A stretch of 64,000 nt of DNA from Stereum hirsutum FP-91666 SS1 (taxonomy: Eukaryota; Basidiomycota; Agaricomycetes; Russulales; Stereaceae): positions 2,598,663-2,662,662 of the forward strand of contig NW_006763132.1 of the NCBI RefSeq assembly GCF_000264905.1, written 5' to 3'. Both the position numbers and the translations under genes were made by a program. Each line of letters starts with the position of its first letter. The stretch's first letter is position 1. Positions 61,901 to 64,000 of this stretch are shown piece after piece. The notes beneath the pieces are model-generated. The model saw nothing but the letters and a program-made list of their open reading frames with translations, ran no database searches and was not told the DNA's origin.

Positions 61901-63308
61901 CTACTCATTCCTCCCGGGTGCTACAGTCGCAAGCTCAACCTGCCAAGCTCCCTGCGTAACTCGGTAGAAGCTCAGCAGGTAGAGACTTCCCAGCGCAATA
62001 CTACTTGGGACTGATATTGTCGAAGATGCCGCGCTGACATCCCGTTTGGCGCTCTGAAAGCAAGTTTAGAACCGATTGATGAAGCGTGTTCGAACGGAAC
62101 GAGTTACACATACAACTGTAAACCTCTCAAGAGCTCGCGCGAGACGTAAAGCTAGTTCTCCTCGAGTGATAGGAACCGAAGAATCTTTCCAACTTTTAGT
62201 GCGAACTAAGGCGCCCCATGGTGCATAGCCCGGCCACTGCAGATGGACCAATTAGCGTGAGCAAAACTCAAGAAATGTTGGAAGTGGCCCACCAAGATAT
62301 GCAGCTTGATGTTTGTACCGTGACGTTCTAGGACGGTTTCGTTCGCACCCTCAAGGTAAGCATCCGACAGGCCTTCAAGAATTTGGGCGACTGTCATACT
62401 GCACCCGTCCTTCTCCGGCCCACAACTGAAATCAACACAGTCAAGAGTGGGTTCGCTGATATTCCCGTAGCGCGTTTGGGCTGACTTCGATGGAGGCGCA
62501 TAGCGGCCCTGTGGAACGGTACAGAGGGAAGACTGCGTGATGGTCTCGGTGTCGCTGATAGGAGTGGAAGTGTCCTTGTCAGTTGGTGATGCGTCTTGTA
62601 TCCTAGAGATGCCGACAAGGGTGTCGCGAAGAAGCGACGACGAGAGCGGAGGGACAGTAGGAGTTGGCGCAATAATGGCGGGGGGTAAATGGTGGACATG
62701 GTGTTGGCTTGAACGCCGTAAAGGGTGTGATACCAAGGTCAAGGGCACAATGAGACCGAGCCTCAAAGAGGATTCGGCGTATGACGGGGTTACCGACGCA
62801 TGAAGGAGCGTCGGGATCTGTCTCAGAGGAATTATAGTTTTGGATTGAAGTAGAGGGGTGTCGGATTGGACTCCATGGCAAAGATTGTGGTGGCGGTCAG
62901 GGGCGTACGGCATCGCTAGTAAGTAGCTGAGACTCGAGGGAATCTAAAGAAACTTTTCGCTGCGTCCGAGGGATGACGGGATGTAGGATAGGGACGAGAA
63001 TCTGACAATGTCACGATACTGAGCTTAGGTCCTACAAAATCATAGCGTTACCATAGCATACGGCGATTAAGGCGTGTGTATTCAGGAGATGTAGTCGAGA
63101 ACTTGGGCGAGAAGGCATGCACACGTACGTTTTTAGAGTTTGTGCTATAAATCAACAAATTTGTACTACGGGTGAGATGAACCAAGGTCCGAGTACTTAG
63201 CAGTCAAGATTCGAGTAGTATTTGATGATGTGCAAGTGGCTCGTGGCGGAGGCTGAGCCTGTCGGGGTTGGCGAAAGAATGGGCCATGTTAGAGCCGTGA
63301 TTTATACT
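61611..63308. repeat. Segmental duplication, copy 2
   Basis: Second copy, same orientation as 57077-58740, about 4.5 kb away. It carries paralogue B with both flanks. Confidence 0.75.
61901..62913 (-). CDS. Unknown agaric family protein, paralogue B
   Basis: Paralogue of the gene at 57356-58546. From an ATG at 62913: MPYAPDRHHNLCHGVQSDTP, a Pro/Ser-rich middle, then SLCTVPQGRYAPPSKSAQTR, LDCVDFSCGPEKDG, HGTNIKLHIL, intron, WPGYAPWGALVRTKSWKD, PITRGELALRLARALERFTV, intron, and SLYLLSFYRVTQGAWQVELA, stopping at 61901. The upstream part that encodes RTVSFDS in A is present here too (QRKVSLDSLES) but in another frame, by one extra base before the ATG, and A's proposed start codon is not kept. 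B may therefore have lost its N-terminus or be decaying. The conserved C-terminal half is fully open. Confidence 0.55.
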
Positions 63309-64000
63309 GCTTGCACGTACTCCATGCCAAGCGTGGTGGTTTGTAAACTGGGGGTTTCCATAATAGTTCAACATGAGTAGTGTCGGAGAAAAAATACGGT
63401 TGTCACAATCGTGGCCTGAACGCGTGAACTCCCGACGCGAGAAACCAAATCGTGGACTATGTGTGGAAACCGTGTTGTGATACTCTCAGGCTCTATGGTA
63501 CTAACCATAGATGGACGAGCAGTAAGCATGCAACATTGTAAGTAGTCTCCCACAGGCAGACCTTGGTGTTGAAGATCGGACGTTCAACGTGTCAAGCGAC
63601 ATTGTGTGCGAGAAGTAGGCGCTGTGTTCACTGTGAGAGCGGCCCGGGTTGACTTTCACCGCTCAAGTCGTGATTTTCACCTTTCACCCCCCAAAACAGT
63701 GAATTACGGTGAGGGCGAAAAGAAGGTGATTGTCAACTTTGACGAATCACCTTGTCAGAAGGGGAAATTAACCCGTGTGACCTCCCCAATTAATTCATTT
63801 TCTTATTATTTTGTGGCATACTGTTTGTTACTTGGACCACACGGTAATTCCAAACTCCGGGACTACACACTATAGTATTGGAGAAATGGAAGGTATTTAC
63901 ATTGAGCTCCCATATGTTTCAGCAATACCAGGTCCCGGGAAAACTCATGACACTCCAAAGCCGTCTGTCTCTTGCCATCGTCCTTCTTGTGCAGCTCCAT
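63309..64000. other. Right-edge intergenic stretch
   Basis: No gene supported. A 89-codon frame at 63606-63875 has no motif. GTGATT/AATCACC-type words recur at 63650-63760 but do not form a clean inverted repeat. Confidence 0.4.

Noticed and set aside
63606..63875. 89-codon frame with GTGATT/AATCAC words
   Set aside because: No clean inverted repeat and no protein motif.

Overview
The window reads as nuclear DNA of a mushroom-forming basidiomycete (Agaricomycetes). Genes lie on both strands and are broken by many short GT-AG introns. Core fungal genes alternate with families typical of agarics: F-box-like proteins, MLKL-type N-terminal domain proteins and expanded unknown families. A MULE transposase and remnants of other mobile elements are also present. 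I see no operons, rRNA, tRNA or CRISPR. Gene ends come from hand splicing, so stop codons are firmer than start codons.

Layout, left to right. 1-10 kb: neutral trehalase (NTH1), a cation diffusion facilitator of the DxxxD (Mn-like) type, and the autophagic lipase ATG15, all on +. 10.7-20 kb: an MFS transporter (-), a seven-helix fungal membrane protein (+) and a secreted FAD-linked oxidase (-). 20.7-30.5 kb: an F-box-like protein (-), a possible small pseudogene, a phi-like glutathione S-transferase (+), a Ser/Pro-rich conserved protein (+) and an F-box/ankyrin-like protein (-). 31.2-33.6 kb: an apparently intact protein with an MLKL-like N-terminal domain and a degenerate kinase-like body (+). 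34-39.7 kb: a YOR1-type ABCC transporter (-). 42-45.6 kb: an apparently intact MULE transposase with a SWIM zinc finger (+). 46.9-48.6 kb: an unknown Cys-rich protein (-). 49.3-54.1 kb: SelO pseudokinase (+), a 5'-truncated LINE with a perfect 15-bp target duplication, and pICln (+). 54.4-56.6 kb: a four-finger CCCH protein (-) whose coding exon is split by a palindrome-rich MITE-like insert. 57-63.3 kb: a segmental duplication carrying two paralogous genes of unknown function, with two small unknown genes and a 176-bp-period repeat between the copies.

The genes do not form one pathway. Trehalase, ATG15, SelO, pICln, the CDF transporter and YOR1 are independent household functions. The last 12 kb is the most rearranged part. 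The best candidates for something new are the MLKL-like pseudokinase protein, the MITE-interrupted CCCH gene and the duplicated unknown family.
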